From NCBI RefSeq assembly GCF_000222485.1, contig NC_015914.1:496001-560000 (forward strand): DNA of 64,000 nt, read 5' to 3'. The notes below the pieces were generated by a model that saw only the letters and a program-made list of their open reading frames with translations, had not been told where the DNA came from and did no database searches. The position numbers were made by a program, and so were the translations under genes. This document shows positions 9,117 through 18,268 of this stretch, piece by piece. The first letter of the stretch is position 1. Every line of letters begins with the position of its first letter. The DNA is from Cyclobacterium marinum DSM 745. GTDB lineage: Bacteria > Bacteroidota > Bacteroidia > Cytophagales > Cyclobacteriaceae.

Positions 9117-9126
9117 TCCCCTTTTT
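9105..9126 (+). terminator. Terminator-like hairpin overlapping the hydratase stop codon
   Basis: AAAGGGGA (9105-9112) pairs perfectly with TCCCCTTT (9117-9124) around a 4-base loop that contains most of the stop codon, and is followed by further T. It ends 2 bp before the flippase ATG at 9129. It is either an intrinsic terminator or an attenuator that a ribosome finishing the hydratase gene could mask. Confidence 0.65.
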
Positions 9127-9128
9127 AT

Positions 9129-10646
9129 ATGGGTCTGTTAAAAAAATTGGCCGGGCAATCTGCCATTTACGGCATCAGTAGTATCCTCGGCAAATCAATC
9201 AACTTTTTGCTTGTCCCTTTATACACGGGATATCTTCCTAAAGAAGACTTGGGATCCTTTACCATGCTTTATGCATTGATAGCATTTTTGAATGTTGTCT
9301 TCACATTTGGTATGGAAACCTCTTATTTCCGGTTTGCTACCGGAAAAGGTTTGGATCCAAAAATAGTTTTTCAAAATGCCCAAACATTGGTAACCGCAGT
9401 AGGTTTATCTTTGGGTATCATTTTATTCCTTTTTGCAGACAAACTAAGCCTACTGTTTGAGTATGAGGGGAAAACCCATTTATTCCAATGGGCTGCCATA
9501 ATATTAACCATAGACGCCTTGATGGCCCTTCCTTTTGCTCGTTTAAGATTGGATGGCAGGTCCTTGACCTTTGCCTTACTTAAACTGTTTAACATCCTTC
9601 TCAATGTAGGTTTTAATGTACTTTTTATTGTGGTAGCTTACCATATTGTAGCAGGAGATTTTCTTCAAGTCTTCTATCCTTATGTCGCTGACTGGTACAA
9701 TCCGGAATGGGGAGTTGATTATATTCTTCTGGCCAATCTTTTGGCCAACTTGATAATATTACCCATTATTTGGAAACTGGCAGGCAAATGGAAATTACAA
9801 CTCAAGCGCAGCATTTTACTTCCCATGTGGAAATACGCATTACCCTTATTATTCATGGGCCTTGCCGGGGTTACTAATGAAGTGTTTTCCAGGGGATTAT
9901 TTGAATATTCATTGCCCGAAAATTTTTACCCCGGGCTAAATTCAAGAGAGGCAGGAGGAGTATTTGGAGCTAATTTTAAGTTGGCAATTTTAATGAGCCT
10001 GATTATTCAAGCCTTCAAATATGCGGCAGAACCCTTTTTCTTCCAACAATCAGAGAATAAAAACAACCCCCTGCTATTCGCAAGGGTAATGCACTGGTTT
10101 ATCATTTTCTGCACCTTCCTGATGGTAGTCGTCTCTGTTAATTTAAAATTAATCGGCGCCTTGTTTTTTCAAGCAGAAGGGTACGCCACAGCATTACCTA
10201 TGGTGCCTATCCTCTTAATGGGCTATTTATTCTTAGGTATATATTATAACCTAAGTATCTGGTTTAAAATTACAGATCAAACCCAATACAGTTTTTATAT
10301 CACCTTAATTGGGGCAATCGTAACAATCATTATCATTCTTACATTGGTGCCTGTTTTAGGTTTTATCGGGGGGGCTTTAAGTACTTTTGGTAGCTATTTG
10401 GTAATGACTTTGCTTTGTTACTTTATTGGTCAAAAATATTACCCAATACCATATCAAACAAAAAAGGACGTAGGCTACTTGCTTATTGCATTTTTCCTAA
10501 GTTATGGAGGCTTCCTTATAGACACAGGTTCTTTGGCTTTTAATTTCATACTTCACTCCGCCATCATTTTGTTGTATGCCGGCCTAATTTTTCTGATGGA
10601 AAAAAAGGAATTAAATTCGTTATTAAAATCGTTCTCCAAGAAATAG
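9129..10646 (+). CDS. Polysaccharide flippase (MOP superfamily)
   Basis: The 505-residue protein has about 14 membrane spans and the N-terminal pattern of polysaccharide biosynthesis flippases ([39 protein letters not shown]), including the Gxxxx[10 protein letters not shown] region conserved in this Bacteroidota subgroup. It should flip lipid-linked saccharides across the inner membrane. It differs clearly from the flippase at 2065-3552 and is not a recent duplicate. It is followed after 1 bp by the dUTPase gene and so is co-transcribed with it. It starts just behind a terminator-like hairpin. Substrate not predictable. Confidence 0.87.
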   Translation: MGLLKKLAGQSAIYGISSILGKSINFLLVPLYTGYLPKEDLGSFTMLYALIAFLNVVFTFGMETSYFRFATGKGLDPKIVFQNAQTLVTAVGLSLGIILFLFADKLSLLFEYEGKTHLFQWAAIILTIDALMALPFARLRLDGRSLTFALLKLFNILLNVGFNVLFIVVAYHIVAGDFLQVFYPYVADWYNPEWGVDYILLANLLANLIILPIIWKLAGKWKLQLKRSILLPMWKYALPLLFMGLAGVTNEVFSRGLFEYSLPENFYPGLNSREAGGVFGANFKLAILMSLIIQAFKYAAEPFFFQQSENKNNPLLFARVMHWFIIFCTFLMVVVSVNLKLIGALFFQAEGYATALPMVPILLMGYLFLGIYYNLSIWFKITDQTQYSFYITLIGAIVTIIIILTLVPVLGFIGGALSTFGSYLVMTLLCYFIGQKYYPIPYQTKKDVGYLLIAFFLSYGGFLIDTGSLAFNFILHSAIILLYAGLIFLMEKKELNSLLKSFSKK

Positions 10647-10647
10647 C

Positions 10648-11079
10648 ATGAAAATAAACGTAATCAATAAATCAAATCATCCATTACCTGCTTATCAAAC
10701 AGAACAATCTGCAGGTCTGGACCTTACTGCAAACATTCCAGCGCCCATTACATTAAAACCACTTGACAGAAAATTAATCGGCACAGGTTTGTATATTGAG
10801 TTACCAAAAGGTTTTGAAGCGCAAATAAGACCGAGAAGTGGGCTGGCGTACAAACATGGAGTTACAGTTCTCAATAGCCCTGGCACCATTGATGCAGATT
10901 ACCGGGGAGAAATAAAAGTGCTGTTGGTTAATAATTCTGACACCGTTTTCACCGTTCAAGATGGAGAAAGAATTGCTCAGATGGTCATTGCAAAACACGA
11001 ACAAATTGAATGGAACCCACAAGCACAGCTCTCAGACACCGAAAGAGGGGCAGGAGGCTATGGGAGCACAGGCAAATAA
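10648..11079 (+). CDS. dut: dUTP diphosphatase
   Basis: Hydrolyses dUTP to dUMP and diphosphate, keeping uracil out of DNA and supplying dTMP synthesis. The 143-residue length and all five motifs of trimeric dUTPases are present in order: AGLDL (motif 1), RPRSGLA (2), [11 protein letters not shown] (3, with catalytic Asp and the uracil-binding hairpin), GERIAQMV (4) and the C-terminal [10 protein letters not shown] (5, P-loop-like lid). It is cytoplasmic and begins 1 bp after the flippase stop. Confidence 0.97.
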   Translation: MKINVINKSNHPLPAYQTEQSAGLDLTANIPAPITLKPLDRKLIGTGLYIELPKGFEAQIRPRSGLAYKHGVTVLNSPGTIDADYRGEIKVLLVNNSDTVFTVQDGERIAQMVIAKHEQIEWNPQAQLSDTERGAGGYGSTGK

Positions 11080-11169
11080 TTGTAACTTTAGCGCAGTATT
11101 CATTTCTTTTGGCTACACAAAAAGTTGAACCAAAAGTAAGGGTTAATTGTATATTTTAAGAGAAAAGGG

Positions 11170-11211
11170 TTTAGCGCATCCAGAGGATCATTCTGATACT
11201 CTGGATCTAAA
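11170..11211 (+). other. Strong RNA hairpin upstream of the TPR gene
   Basis: Within the 213-bp gap after dut, ATCCAGAG (11178-11185) pairs with CTCTGGAT (11199-11206); inside it ATCA/TGAT pair again around a TTC loop with one G-A mismatch between; outside it TTTAG/CTAAA pair with a 3-base bulge. No U run follows directly, so it is not a classic terminator. It could be the dut transcript end or a structured leader of the TPR operon. Confidence 0.45.
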
Positions 11212-11292
11212 CAGCGTTAAATTTTCCAATAAAAATCAATAAAAAGAGGTTTTGTCAATATAAATGGTGACAAACTGATAGCGTGCAGAAAC

Positions 11293-13038
11293 ATGAATAA
11301 ATTGAATTTAAATTTTTTAGTTTGGTTTTTCACCTTTACTATCTTCTTGGGAGTTCCCATAGGAGAGGCTTATGCTCAGAAGAAACTTAGTCGAAAAGAA
11401 CGGAAGGCAAAAGAAAAGGAAATGATGGCCAGTAGGTTGTTTATTGAGGGACAGAAAAACCTCATGCTTGACGATTATGAAAAGGCCTATTTCTACTTTT
11501 TAAAAGCCTTAGAGTTTAAAGAAGAGGAAAGTGCTATTCATTTTAAACTTTCCCAAATGATGGTACGTGCCAAACAGTATGAAAAGGCTTTATCCTATGG
11601 ACAAAGGGCACTAGAATTGGATCCTGATAATAAATATTACCATTTACAAATAGCAGAAATCTATAATAGTCAGAACAAAACCAAAGAAGCAGCCGGAGTT
11701 CTAGAAAATTTAATGGCCAAGGAGGGCAATTATAGACAATATATCCTAGATCTTGCTTCTTTGTATTTAAAACTTCAGGACCTTGACAAAGCATTGGAAG
11801 CTTTAAATAAAGCAGAGGAGTATTATGGAGTAGTGGAGCAATTGACCGCTCAAAAACAGCGAATTTACCTCAAGAAAAACAACCTGGAAATGGCAATTAA
11901 GGAAGGCGAAAAGCTTATTGAGGCCCATCCGGGAAATTCAAGGTATGTTCTATCTTTGGTAGATATTTTGTTCAACAATAACAAGAAGAATCAAGCCTTG
12001 GAATTGGTATTATCTACCTTATCGTCCTACCCTAATCAACCGGACATTAAAATGGCGGCGTATAACTTGTACAAAGACCGTAATGAAAATCAACTGGCAA
12101 ACAAATATTTGAAAGAGGCTTTTGCCAACCCGGATTTGGAAGGCATTGTTAAAGCAAAAGCATTTTCTGATATCCTAACACAAATGCAAAACACTTCAAG
12201 AGATCAATTACTGGACAGCCTTTCCAAACCTTTAGAGACTTACCATCTCAATAATCCCGAAACCCTGATCGCTTTGGGAGACTACCGGCTACAGCAAAAG
12301 GATGCCAAAAAAGCCATAAATTATTATTCCAAAGCTGTAAACATAACTCCGGAAAACGAACAACTATACCAACAATTGATTCCATTGATGTTTGAAAACC
12401 AAGAACCTTTTGAGGAGATCGCTGAGATTGCTTCAAAGGCTACAGAAAATTTCCCTGAAAGTGCTGTGTTTTGGTTTTATTTAGGCACTGCGAAGTCTGC
12501 CAGCAAGGAAAATGAAATGGCCAAATCTGCATTAGAAAAATCAATCGAATTAAATAACACTTCAAACCCCCAGTTGGCCATGATGGCAAACTCCCAATTG
12601 GGAGATGTGCTCTATAGTTTGGGAGAAAAGGAAAAGGCTTTTTCAATCTATGAAGAAGTTTTGTCGCAAAACGCAAATAATGAGCATATATTGAATAATT
12701 ATGCCTATTTTCTCTCCTTAGAAAAAAAGAATTTAGAGAAAGCACTGAACATGTCCCAAAAGTTGGTCAAAAAATATCCTGATAACCCAACTTATTTAGA
12801 CACACATGCATGGGTATTGTTTCAGTTGGACAGGTATGAAGAAGCCCGTCCTTTTATGGAAAAAGCATTGGAAAAAGAAAGCGAACCAAGTGGGGTAATG
12901 TTTGAACATTATGGTGACATCATGTACAAGATTGGAGAGAAAAAAATAGCGCTAGACTACTGGAAAAAGGCCATGTCTATGGAGGACACCTCTGAATTTT
13001 TGGCACTTAAAATCAAAAACAAAACATACTATGAGTAA
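11293..13038 (+). CDS. Secreted tetratricopeptide-repeat protein
   Basis: A 581-residue protein with a signal peptide (residues 1-29, ending GEAYAQ) followed by a basic stretch and about a dozen TPR units spread over residues 45-570; clear ones are KAYFYFLKALEFKEEESAIHFKLSQM, KALSYGQRALELDPDNKYYHLQIAEIY and KKAINYYSKAVNITPENEQLYQQL. TPRs are protein-binding superhelices, so this is probably a periplasmic scaffold. Its gene overlaps the DUF4292 lipoprotein gene by 8 bp and sits ahead of the EnvC-like gene, an arrangement common in Cytophagales and suggestive of a role in envelope assembly. No catalytic domain is visible. Confidence 0.88.
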   Translation: MNKLNLNFLVWFFTFTIFLGVPIGEAYAQKKLSRKERKAKEKEMMASRLFIEGQKNLMLDDYEKAYFYFLKALEFKEEESAIHFKLSQMMVRAKQYEKALSYGQRALELDPDNKYYHLQIAEIYNSQNKTKEAAGVLENLMAKEGNYRQYILDLASLYLKLQDLDKALEALNKAEEYYGVVEQLTAQKQRIYLKKNNLEMAIKEGEKLIEAHPGNSRYVLSLVDILFNNNKKNQALELVLSTLSSYPNQPDIKMAAYNLYKDRNENQLANKYLKEAFANPDLEGIVKAKAFSDILTQMQNTSRDQLLDSLSKPLETYHLNNPETLIALGDYRLQQKDAKKAINYYSKAVNITPENEQLYQQLIPLMFENQEPFEEIAEIASKATENFPESAVFWFYLGTAKSASKENEMAKSALEKSIELNNTSNPQLAMMANSQLGDVLYSLGEKEKAFSIYEEVLSQNANNEHILNNYAYFLSLEKKNLEKALNMSQKLVKKYPDNPTYLDTHAWVLFQLDRYEEARPFMEKALEKESEPSGVMFEHYGDIMYKIGEKKIALDYWKKAMSMEDTSEFLALKIKNKTYYE

Positions 13039-13774
13039 AGCGAAAATATTGACCTACTTTTTGGGGATGGTGATGCTTTGGTCTTGTGCAAGAAAACCCA
13101 TGTCTTATACAGCAGATAAGACCATGGATGAATTCAACCCCAATTACCTGGACTTCAACTACCTTACTGCAAAGGGAAGAATAACCCTAGAGGAGCAGGA
13201 TGGAAAAATAACCAAGGGTGTATTAAACATTCGGGTGAAAAAAGACAGTGTCATTTGGTTCAATATGTCTCCTGGCTTAGGAATAGAAGCCCTTCGAGGA
13301 TTCATAAGTACTGACAAAATAAAAATCAGGGACCGTATCAACGGCCAGAGAATTGACATGGACTACGCTGAATTTCAAAAGAAATATGGTGTTCCTTTGT
13401 CTTTTTCTTTGTTCCAAAACTTGCTTTTCGCCAATTTACCTCATGAATTCAGTTATAGAGACCGGCTGGTAAGGGTAGGAAAATCATTTATCTTAAATCA
13501 AGAAAGAGAGAACATAAAATACGAAACCAATATTGATGCAGGTCATGGTAAAGTTACTCAACTTGAAAGTGAAGCTTCCCAAACCCGGAGCGGAAGTCTA
13601 GAAGCTTCCTATATGGATTTTCGAGAAGTTTCCAATCAACCTTTTCCCTACCAAGCCATTATCAAAATGGTATTGAGCTTACCGGACAGGCCAAAAACAA
13701 ACTTTTTCTTAAATGTAGAAATGATCAAAGTAGAATTAACGGATGCCCCACTTAATTTCCCATACAATTTTTAG
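13031..13774 (+). CDS. DUF4292 lipoprotein
   Basis: A 247-residue lipoprotein: the N-terminus has a hydrophobic core (ILTYFLGMVMLWSC) with the lipobox cysteine at residue 19. The body has the DUF4292 pattern (NYLTAKGRITLEEQDGKITKGVLNIRVKKDSVIWFNMSPGLGIEALRGFIS), a family thought to share the half-barrel fold of LolA/LolB lipoprotein carriers; a role in lipid or lipoprotein handling at the outer membrane is therefore plausible but unproven. It overlaps the TPR gene by 8 bp and is directly followed by the EnvC-like gene. Confidence 0.85.
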   Translation: MSKAKILTYFLGMVMLWSCARKPMSYTADKTMDEFNPNYLDFNYLTAKGRITLEEQDGKITKGVLNIRVKKDSVIWFNMSPGLGIEALRGFISTDKIKIRDRINGQRIDMDYAEFQKKYGVPLSFSLFQNLLFANLPHEFSYRDRLVRVGKSFILNQERENIKYETNIDAGHGKVTQLESEASQTRSGSLEASYMDFREVSNQPFPYQAIIKMVLSLPDRPKTNFFLNVEMIKVELTDAPLNFPYNF

Positions 13775-13778
13775 CCCA

Positions 13779-15029
13779 TTGAGCAAAGTCAAAGTACTTT
13801 GCCTCATTTTAATAATACTCTTTGGGTTGGGATCAACCTCTTTCTTAACTGCTCAAATCACTGCCGATAGAGCAAAACTTGAGAAAGAGAAAATTGCTAT
13901 ACAAAAAAGGTTAAGGGAATTTGACAATGTATTACGCAAGACAACAGATGAAAAAAAAGTTTCCGTAAGGCAATTACGTGCAGTAAATCAAAAACTTCAG
14001 GAAAGAGAAAAATTTATTGCTACTATCAATAAAGAACTGCGCTTGGTCAATACGGAAATTAATAAAACATCCGCTCATATAAAAAGATTGAGTGAGGAGT
14101 TGGAACTGCTAAAAGAAGAATATGCTCAAATGATTTATACCTCCTATAAATTAAATCAAGGAGTAAACCTCATTACTTTTATATTCTCTTCTGCCACTTT
14201 TAAGCAATTTTATATGCGACTAAAGTACTTAAAACAATACAGTGACGCGAGAAAAAAGCAGGTAGAGCAAATGGAAAAAATCAGCTTGGAATTGGCTGAA
14301 AAGCAGGAAGCTTTAGAAATACAGAAAAAGGATCAATTAAAAGTACTTACCGAAGAACAAGAGCAAAAAAAAGAATTAGATCAACTTAGGGAAGAGCAAC
14401 AAAGAATGGTCAATACTTTAAGCAAAAAAGAGGAGGAGGTTAAAAAAGAAATTGCAGCGACAAAGAAACAGCAAGCTGAGCTCAATCAATTGATTAAAAA
14501 TGTAATAGCAGAAGAAATTAGGTTGGCCAAAGCAGCCGAAAAGGAAGCTGAACAACCTAAGGCAGAAAGTCCGGATGCAAAAGCCTTACCGACAACTCCT
14601 AAGGTTAAAAAACTCTCAGCCTCTTTTGCTAGCAACAAGGGAAATATTCCATGGCCTGTGGACAACGGATTCATTTATAAAAAATATGGCACCTACCCTC
14701 ACCCCACGCTAAAAGGTATTACTGAGACCAATGATGGCATTGACATTCAAACCACCAATAATGCTCCGGTAAAATCTGTTTTCCCGGGAACAGTTACTAA
14801 GATCACCACCGTTCCCGGAATGGGAGGGACAATTATCATTAAACATGGAGAATTTTATACCATGTATAGTCGACTAAAAACCATTAATGTAAAATCAGGT
14901 GAGGAAGTGCAATCCAATACTGTAATTGGACACGTATATTCAGATGAGGATGGATATTCAGAACTTCATTTTCAAACATGGAAGGGGCTTCAGGTAATGA
15001 ACCCAAGCATTTGGCTTTCTAGTAAATAA
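13779..15029 (+). CDS. EnvC-like M23 peptidase-domain protein (murein hydrolase activator)
   Basis: After a signal peptide (KVLCLILIILFGLGSTSFLTAQ) comes a long coiled coil (about residues 28-240 of the protein, rich in K/E/Q) and a C-terminal M23/LytM domain (NGFIYKKYGTYPHPTLKGITETNDGIDI...GTVTKI...IIIKHGEFYTMYSRL...). The order matches EnvC/NlpD-type activators of septal amidases. The zinc ligands of active M23 enzymes (HxxxD and HxH) are not intact: the first reads TETNDGID and the last reads ELHFQ, so it is probably a regulator rather than an enzyme. I chose the TTG at 13779, 4 bp past the upstream stop, because it gives a clean signal peptide; an in-frame ATG at 13743 would overlap the DUF4292 gene by 32 bp. 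Confidence 0.85.
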   Translation: MSKVKVLCLILIILFGLGSTSFLTAQITADRAKLEKEKIAIQKRLREFDNVLRKTTDEKKVSVRQLRAVNQKLQEREKFIATINKELRLVNTEINKTSAHIKRLSEELELLKEEYAQMIYTSYKLNQGVNLITFIFSSATFKQFYMRLKYLKQYSDARKKQVEQMEKISLELAEKQEALEIQKKDQLKVLTEEQEQKKELDQLREEQQRMVNTLSKKEEEVKKEIAATKKQQAELNQLIKNVIAEEIRLAKAAEKEAEQPKAESPDAKALPTTPKVKKLSASFASNKGNIPWPVDNGFIYKKYGTYPHPTLKGITETNDGIDIQTTNNAPVKSVFPGTVTKITTVPGMGGTIIIKHGEFYTMYSRLKTINVKSGEEVQSNTVIGHVYSDEDGYSELHFQTWKGLQVMNPSIWLSSK

Positions 15030-15081
15030 TGGTTAAATTTTAGTATATTTACAAAAAATAATTACAACATGCTTTATTTCC

Positions 15082-15112
15082 TTTGCGTTAGAAAAGCACA
15101 ATCATATATTTG
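15082..15112 (+). promoter_or_regulatory. Bacteroidota-type promoter for tatA
   Basis: TTTG at 15082-15085, 19 bp, then TATATTTG at 15105-15112: an exact consensus match. Transcription would begin near 15118, about 25 bases before the tatA ATG. Confidence 0.75.
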
Positions 15113-15142
15113 TAACAATTTCAAAATCAAAATAAGCATATC

Positions 15143-15352
15143 ATGAATACATTGGCTTTTATACAAAATATCGGAGGAGGATCACTAGTGGTCATCGTTC
15201 TGGTAGTTATCCTTCTTTTTGGGGCAAAAAGAATTCCTGAACTAGCGAGGGGACTCGGTAGAGGTATCAGAGAATTTAAAGATGCTACCAAAGAAATTCA
15301 GGATGATTTGGAAGAAGGACTGAAAGACGACAACAAAAAAGCAAACAAATAA
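15143..15352 (+). CDS. tatA: Sec-independent protein translocase subunit TatA
   Basis: The 69-residue protein has the TatA layout: short N-terminal region, one membrane span ([14 protein letters not shown], about residues 14-27), the hinge [15 protein letters not shown] and an amphipathic helix ([18 protein letters not shown]), then a charged tail. TatA forms the size-variable pore through which folded proteins with twin-arginine signals cross the inner membrane; the oxidoreductase at 36040-37233 is a probable substrate. No tatC is in the window. It has its own promoter. Confidence 0.93.
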   Translation: MNTLAFIQNIGGGSLVVIVLVVILLFGAKRIPELARGLGRGIREFKDATKEIQDDLEEGLKDDNKKANK

Positions 15353-15356
15353 TAAG

Positions 15357-16790
15357 TTGGAAAAATTTCGTTCATTCGATGAGATAAGGAAATCGCTGGA
15401 GAAAAAGGAAACTGATTGTAAGGCGATTGTAAAATATTACTTAAGCAAAATTGAAACGAAGGCGCAACTTAACGCCTTCGTTGAAGTTTATAGCCAATCT
15501 GCATTAGAGCAGGCGGCAGCTATTGACGAAAAAATAGCCGCTGGGAAAGCTGGAAAACTTGCGGGTATGGTAATAGGCATTAAGGATGTTTTGTGTTACA
15601 ATGAACATGAATCAAATGCCTCAAGCAAAATCTTGGAAGGTTTCGAATCTCAGTTTACCGGCACTGCAGTGCAGCGCTTAATAGATGAAGACGCCATCAT
15701 TATTGGCAGGCTAAACTGTGATGAATTTGGCATGGGCTCCTCCAATGAAAATTCGGTTCATGGTAAAGTCCTCAATGCCATAGATGAAACCAGAGTTCCC
15801 GGAGGTTCTTCTGGTGGATCGGCAGTCGCTGTTCAAGCCAATCTTTGTACAGTATCCCTAGGTACGGATACAGGGGGATCTGTGAGACAACCGGCAGCTT
15901 TTACCGGAGTCATTGGCATTAAGCCTACTTATTCTAGGGTTTCCAGGTTTGGGCTTATTGCTTATGCATCTTCTTTTGATACCATAGGTGTCTTTTCAAA
16001 CAATGTAAAAGACAATGCCTTGGTTCTAGAAACCATGGCAGGGCCGGATGATTACGACAGCACTTCTTCTAGAAAACCTGTTCCGGCGTATAGCAAATTA
16101 TTGCATTTCGATAAACCGGCCAAAATCGCATACTTAAAAGAAACGGTACATTCAGAGGCATTACAACCGGAAATCAAAGCCAATACGCTAAACGTTCTGG
16201 AAAAACTGAAGGAAGAAGGCCATAAAGTAGAAGAAGTCAATTTCCCTCTGCTAGACTATGTGCTTCCTACTTATTACATCTTGACAACGGCAGAAGCAAG
16301 TTCAAATCTTTCTAGGTTTGATGGTGTTAAATATGGCTATAGAACGCCTAATGCCCATAACTTGGAAAGCATGTACAAACTTACACGTTCAGAAGGGTTT
16401 GGTGAAGAAGTAAAACGTAGAATTATGCTTGGGACCTTTGTATTAAGTGCAAGTTATTATGATGCGTATTTTACAAAAGCCCAAAAAGTAAGGAAACTTA
16501 TCAAGGATTATACGGAAGACTTATTGACAAAATATGACTATATTGTCTTACCGACAACGCCTAGTACTGCCTTTAAATTTGGTGAACATTCCAACGACCC
16601 TGTCGCCATGTATTTGGAAGACTTGTTTACAGTACAAGCGTCAGTATCCGGAGTCCCTTCCATTTCCATACCAAACGGAAAGGATGACAAAGGTTTACCT
16701 ATAGGGCTTCAAATCATGACCAATTCATTTAAAGAAGCTGAATTATATGCTTTTGCCAATTATTTGACAGCAGCAGCATTTAATAAATAA
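15357..16790 (+). CDS. gatA: Amidase-signature protein, GatA-type
   Basis: The 477-residue protein carries the amidase-signature triad in the GatA spacing: Lys76 (GIKDV), cis-Ser151 (PGGSSGGSA) and nucleophile Ser175 (DTGGSVRQPA), plus the GatA-like RVSRFGLIAYASSFDTIG stretch. GatA is the glutaminase subunit of aspartyl/glutamyl-tRNA amidotransferase, which makes Gln-tRNA and Asn-tRNA by transamidation. gatB and gatC are not in the window, which is common in this phylum. The start is a TTG 4 bp after the tatA stop, so the two are co-transcribed. A stand-alone amidase is a less likely alternative given the strong match. Confidence 0.9.
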   Translation: MEKFRSFDEIRKSLEKKETDCKAIVKYYLSKIETKAQLNAFVEVYSQSALEQAAAIDEKIAAGKAGKLAGMVIGIKDVLCYNEHESNASSKILEGFESQFTGTAVQRLIDEDAIIIGRLNCDEFGMGSSNENSVHGKVLNAIDETRVPGGSSGGSAVAVQANLCTVSLGTDTGGSVRQPAAFTGVIGIKPTYSRVSRFGLIAYASSFDTIGVFSNNVKDNALVLETMAGPDDYDSTSSRKPVPAYSKLLHFDKPAKIAYLKETVHSEALQPEIKANTLNVLEKLKEEGHKVEEVNFPLLDYVLPTYYILTTAEASSNLSRFDGVKYGYRTPNAHNLESMYKLTRSEGFGEEVKRRIMLGTFVLSASYYDAYFTKAQKVRKLIKDYTEDLLTKYDYIVLPTTPSTAFKFGEHSNDPVAMYLEDLFTVQASVSGVPSISIPNGKDDKGLPIGLQIMTNSFKEAELYAFANYLTAAAFNK

Positions 16791-16793
16791 AAT

Positions 16794-18185
16794 ATGAGGA
16801 TAAAATCTTTCTATATTATAGTAGTGATTTTGGTATTGACCACGTCTTTTGGAAGCGTGGCAATGGCTCAAGAAAAAACATTGACTGTCTCAAACGACCC
16901 TTCGGGTAATGAGACAGTCATGCCTTATTATGACTACGAACATATACCGGATTTTACTTATGAAGAGGTAGAACAACGTATTGCTGAAATGGATACGGAC
17001 ATGCCTTTTGAACTCAATGAAACTATTTTTGCATTTATAAATTATTTTACCGTAAGGAATAGAGAATACACCCGAATGGTCCTAGAAAGACAAGGGCATT
17101 TTTTCCCAATGTTTGATACGTACCTTTCAGCCCACAATATGCCGAAAGACATCAAGTACTTATCTATCATTGAGTCCGGTCTAAACCCCAAAGCACGTTC
17201 CCGAGTTGGGGCCATGGGCCTATGGCAATTTATGCCGGCTACAGGAAAAGATTTCAAGCTATATTACAACAGTCACGTAGATGACCGTTTAGACCCTGAA
17301 CGTTCAACAGAGGCAGCAGTTCGTTACCTCAAAGCATTGAATAAAAGGTACAACAATTGGGAACTGGCCCTAGCTGCTTATAACTGTGGTCCCGGAAATG
17401 TAAATAAAGCCATTAGGAGATCAGGCGGGAAACGGACTTTCTGGGAAATTTACAGATATCTCCCAAGAGAAACCAGAAGTTATATCCCACAATTTCAAGC
17501 CATCATGTATGTCTTGAGATATGCTGAAGAACACAACTTGGTACTAGAGGAGCCTTCATACCCTATGGCCTATGAAAAAGTCGATATGGGGAATGGTTAT
17601 TCCTTAGAAAGCTTTGCCAAACATACCGGACTTTGCATCGAGGACCTAGAATACCTCAACCCCTCATTGTTAAAGGGTAAGGTACCGGAATTTGGAAAAG
17701 CCATCAGTATCAATGTCCCGAAATCAGGTCATGAATTTATTGTCGCCAATCATGACGCCATAAAAGACTCATTGAAAATTGAGAACCAAAAATACTTGGC
17801 CAGCCTACCGGAAAAAAGACCAACTGAACCCCTGCACAATGTTACTTATAGGGTGAGAAGTGGTGATGTCTTGGGTAAAATCGCCCAAAGATACAATGTT
17901 TCTGTCAGTCAACTTAAATCATGGAACGGACTGTATTCCAATACAATAAAAATAGGGCAAGTTTTACATATTTATCAAGACAAGTCAAGCTTTGAGAAAA
18001 ACTTAGCTAGCTCCGAAAGCATCTCTACCAATACCAACGGGGGAAAAATGTACACCGTTCAGCCGGGTGATTCCCTTTGGTTAATCTCAAAAAAACTGGA
18101 AGGTGTAACCATTGATCAGCTCAAGAAATTGAACAACCTGAACAATAATCAAATCAAACCCGGTCAAAAATTGATCATTGGATAA
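16794..18185 (+). CDS. LysM-containing lytic murein transglycosylase (MltD-like)
   Basis: The 463-residue protein has a signal peptide (residues 1-25, ending AMAQ), an SLT goose-lysozyme-like domain at about 105-250 and two C-terminal LysM peptidoglycan-binding repeats at about 347-393 and 418-463. The catalytic glutamate is Glu127 in LSIIESGLNPKA, followed by GAMGLWQFMPATG and the ALAAYNCGPGNVNKA motif of family 1 transglycosylases. It cleaves the MurNAc-GlcNAc bond in the periplasm with formation of anhydro-MurNAc. The gene starts 3 bp after gatA, continuing the tatA operon, and fits the peptidoglycan theme of the EnvC-like gene nearby. Confidence 0.92.
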   Translation: MRIKSFYIIVVILVLTTSFGSVAMAQEKTLTVSNDPSGNETVMPYYDYEHIPDFTYEEVEQRIAEMDTDMPFELNETIFAFINYFTVRNREYTRMVLERQGHFFPMFDTYLSAHNMPKDIKYLSIIESGLNPKARSRVGAMGLWQFMPATGKDFKLYYNSHVDDRLDPERSTEAAVRYLKALNKRYNNWELALAAYNCGPGNVNKAIRRSGGKRTFWEIYRYLPRETRSYIPQFQAIMYVLRYAEEHNLVLEEPSYPMAYEKVDMGNGYSLESFAKHTGLCIEDLEYLNPSLLKGKVPEFGKAISINVPKSGHEFIVANHDAIKDSLKIENQKYLASLPEKRPTEPLHNVTYRVRSGDVLGKIAQRYNVSVSQLKSWNGLYSNTIKIGQVLHIYQDKSSFEKNLASSESISTNTNGGKMYTVQPGDSLWLISKKLEGVTIDQLKKLNNLNNNQIKPGQKLIIG

Positions 18186-18212
18186 TTTTCAAACTAATTT
18201 CTTAATTATTTT

Positions 18213-18242
18213 TTTGAGTTGCAATAATTATATCTAAATTAG
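18213..18242 (+). promoter_or_regulatory. Probable promoter for the DUF4837 gene
   Basis: TTTG at 18213-18216 and TAAATTAG at 18235-18242 (7 of 8 matches to TAnnTTTG) are 18 bp apart. If used, transcription starts near 18248, inside or past the TTG at 18245, which supports the ATG at 18269 as the true start of the next gene. Confidence 0.45.
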
Positions 18243-18268
18243 GCTTGAACAAAAATAAACGAACTATT

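Noticed and set aside
2065..10646. Flippases at 2065 and 9129 as a recent duplication
   Set aside because: The two proteins differ throughout; they share only superfamily topology.
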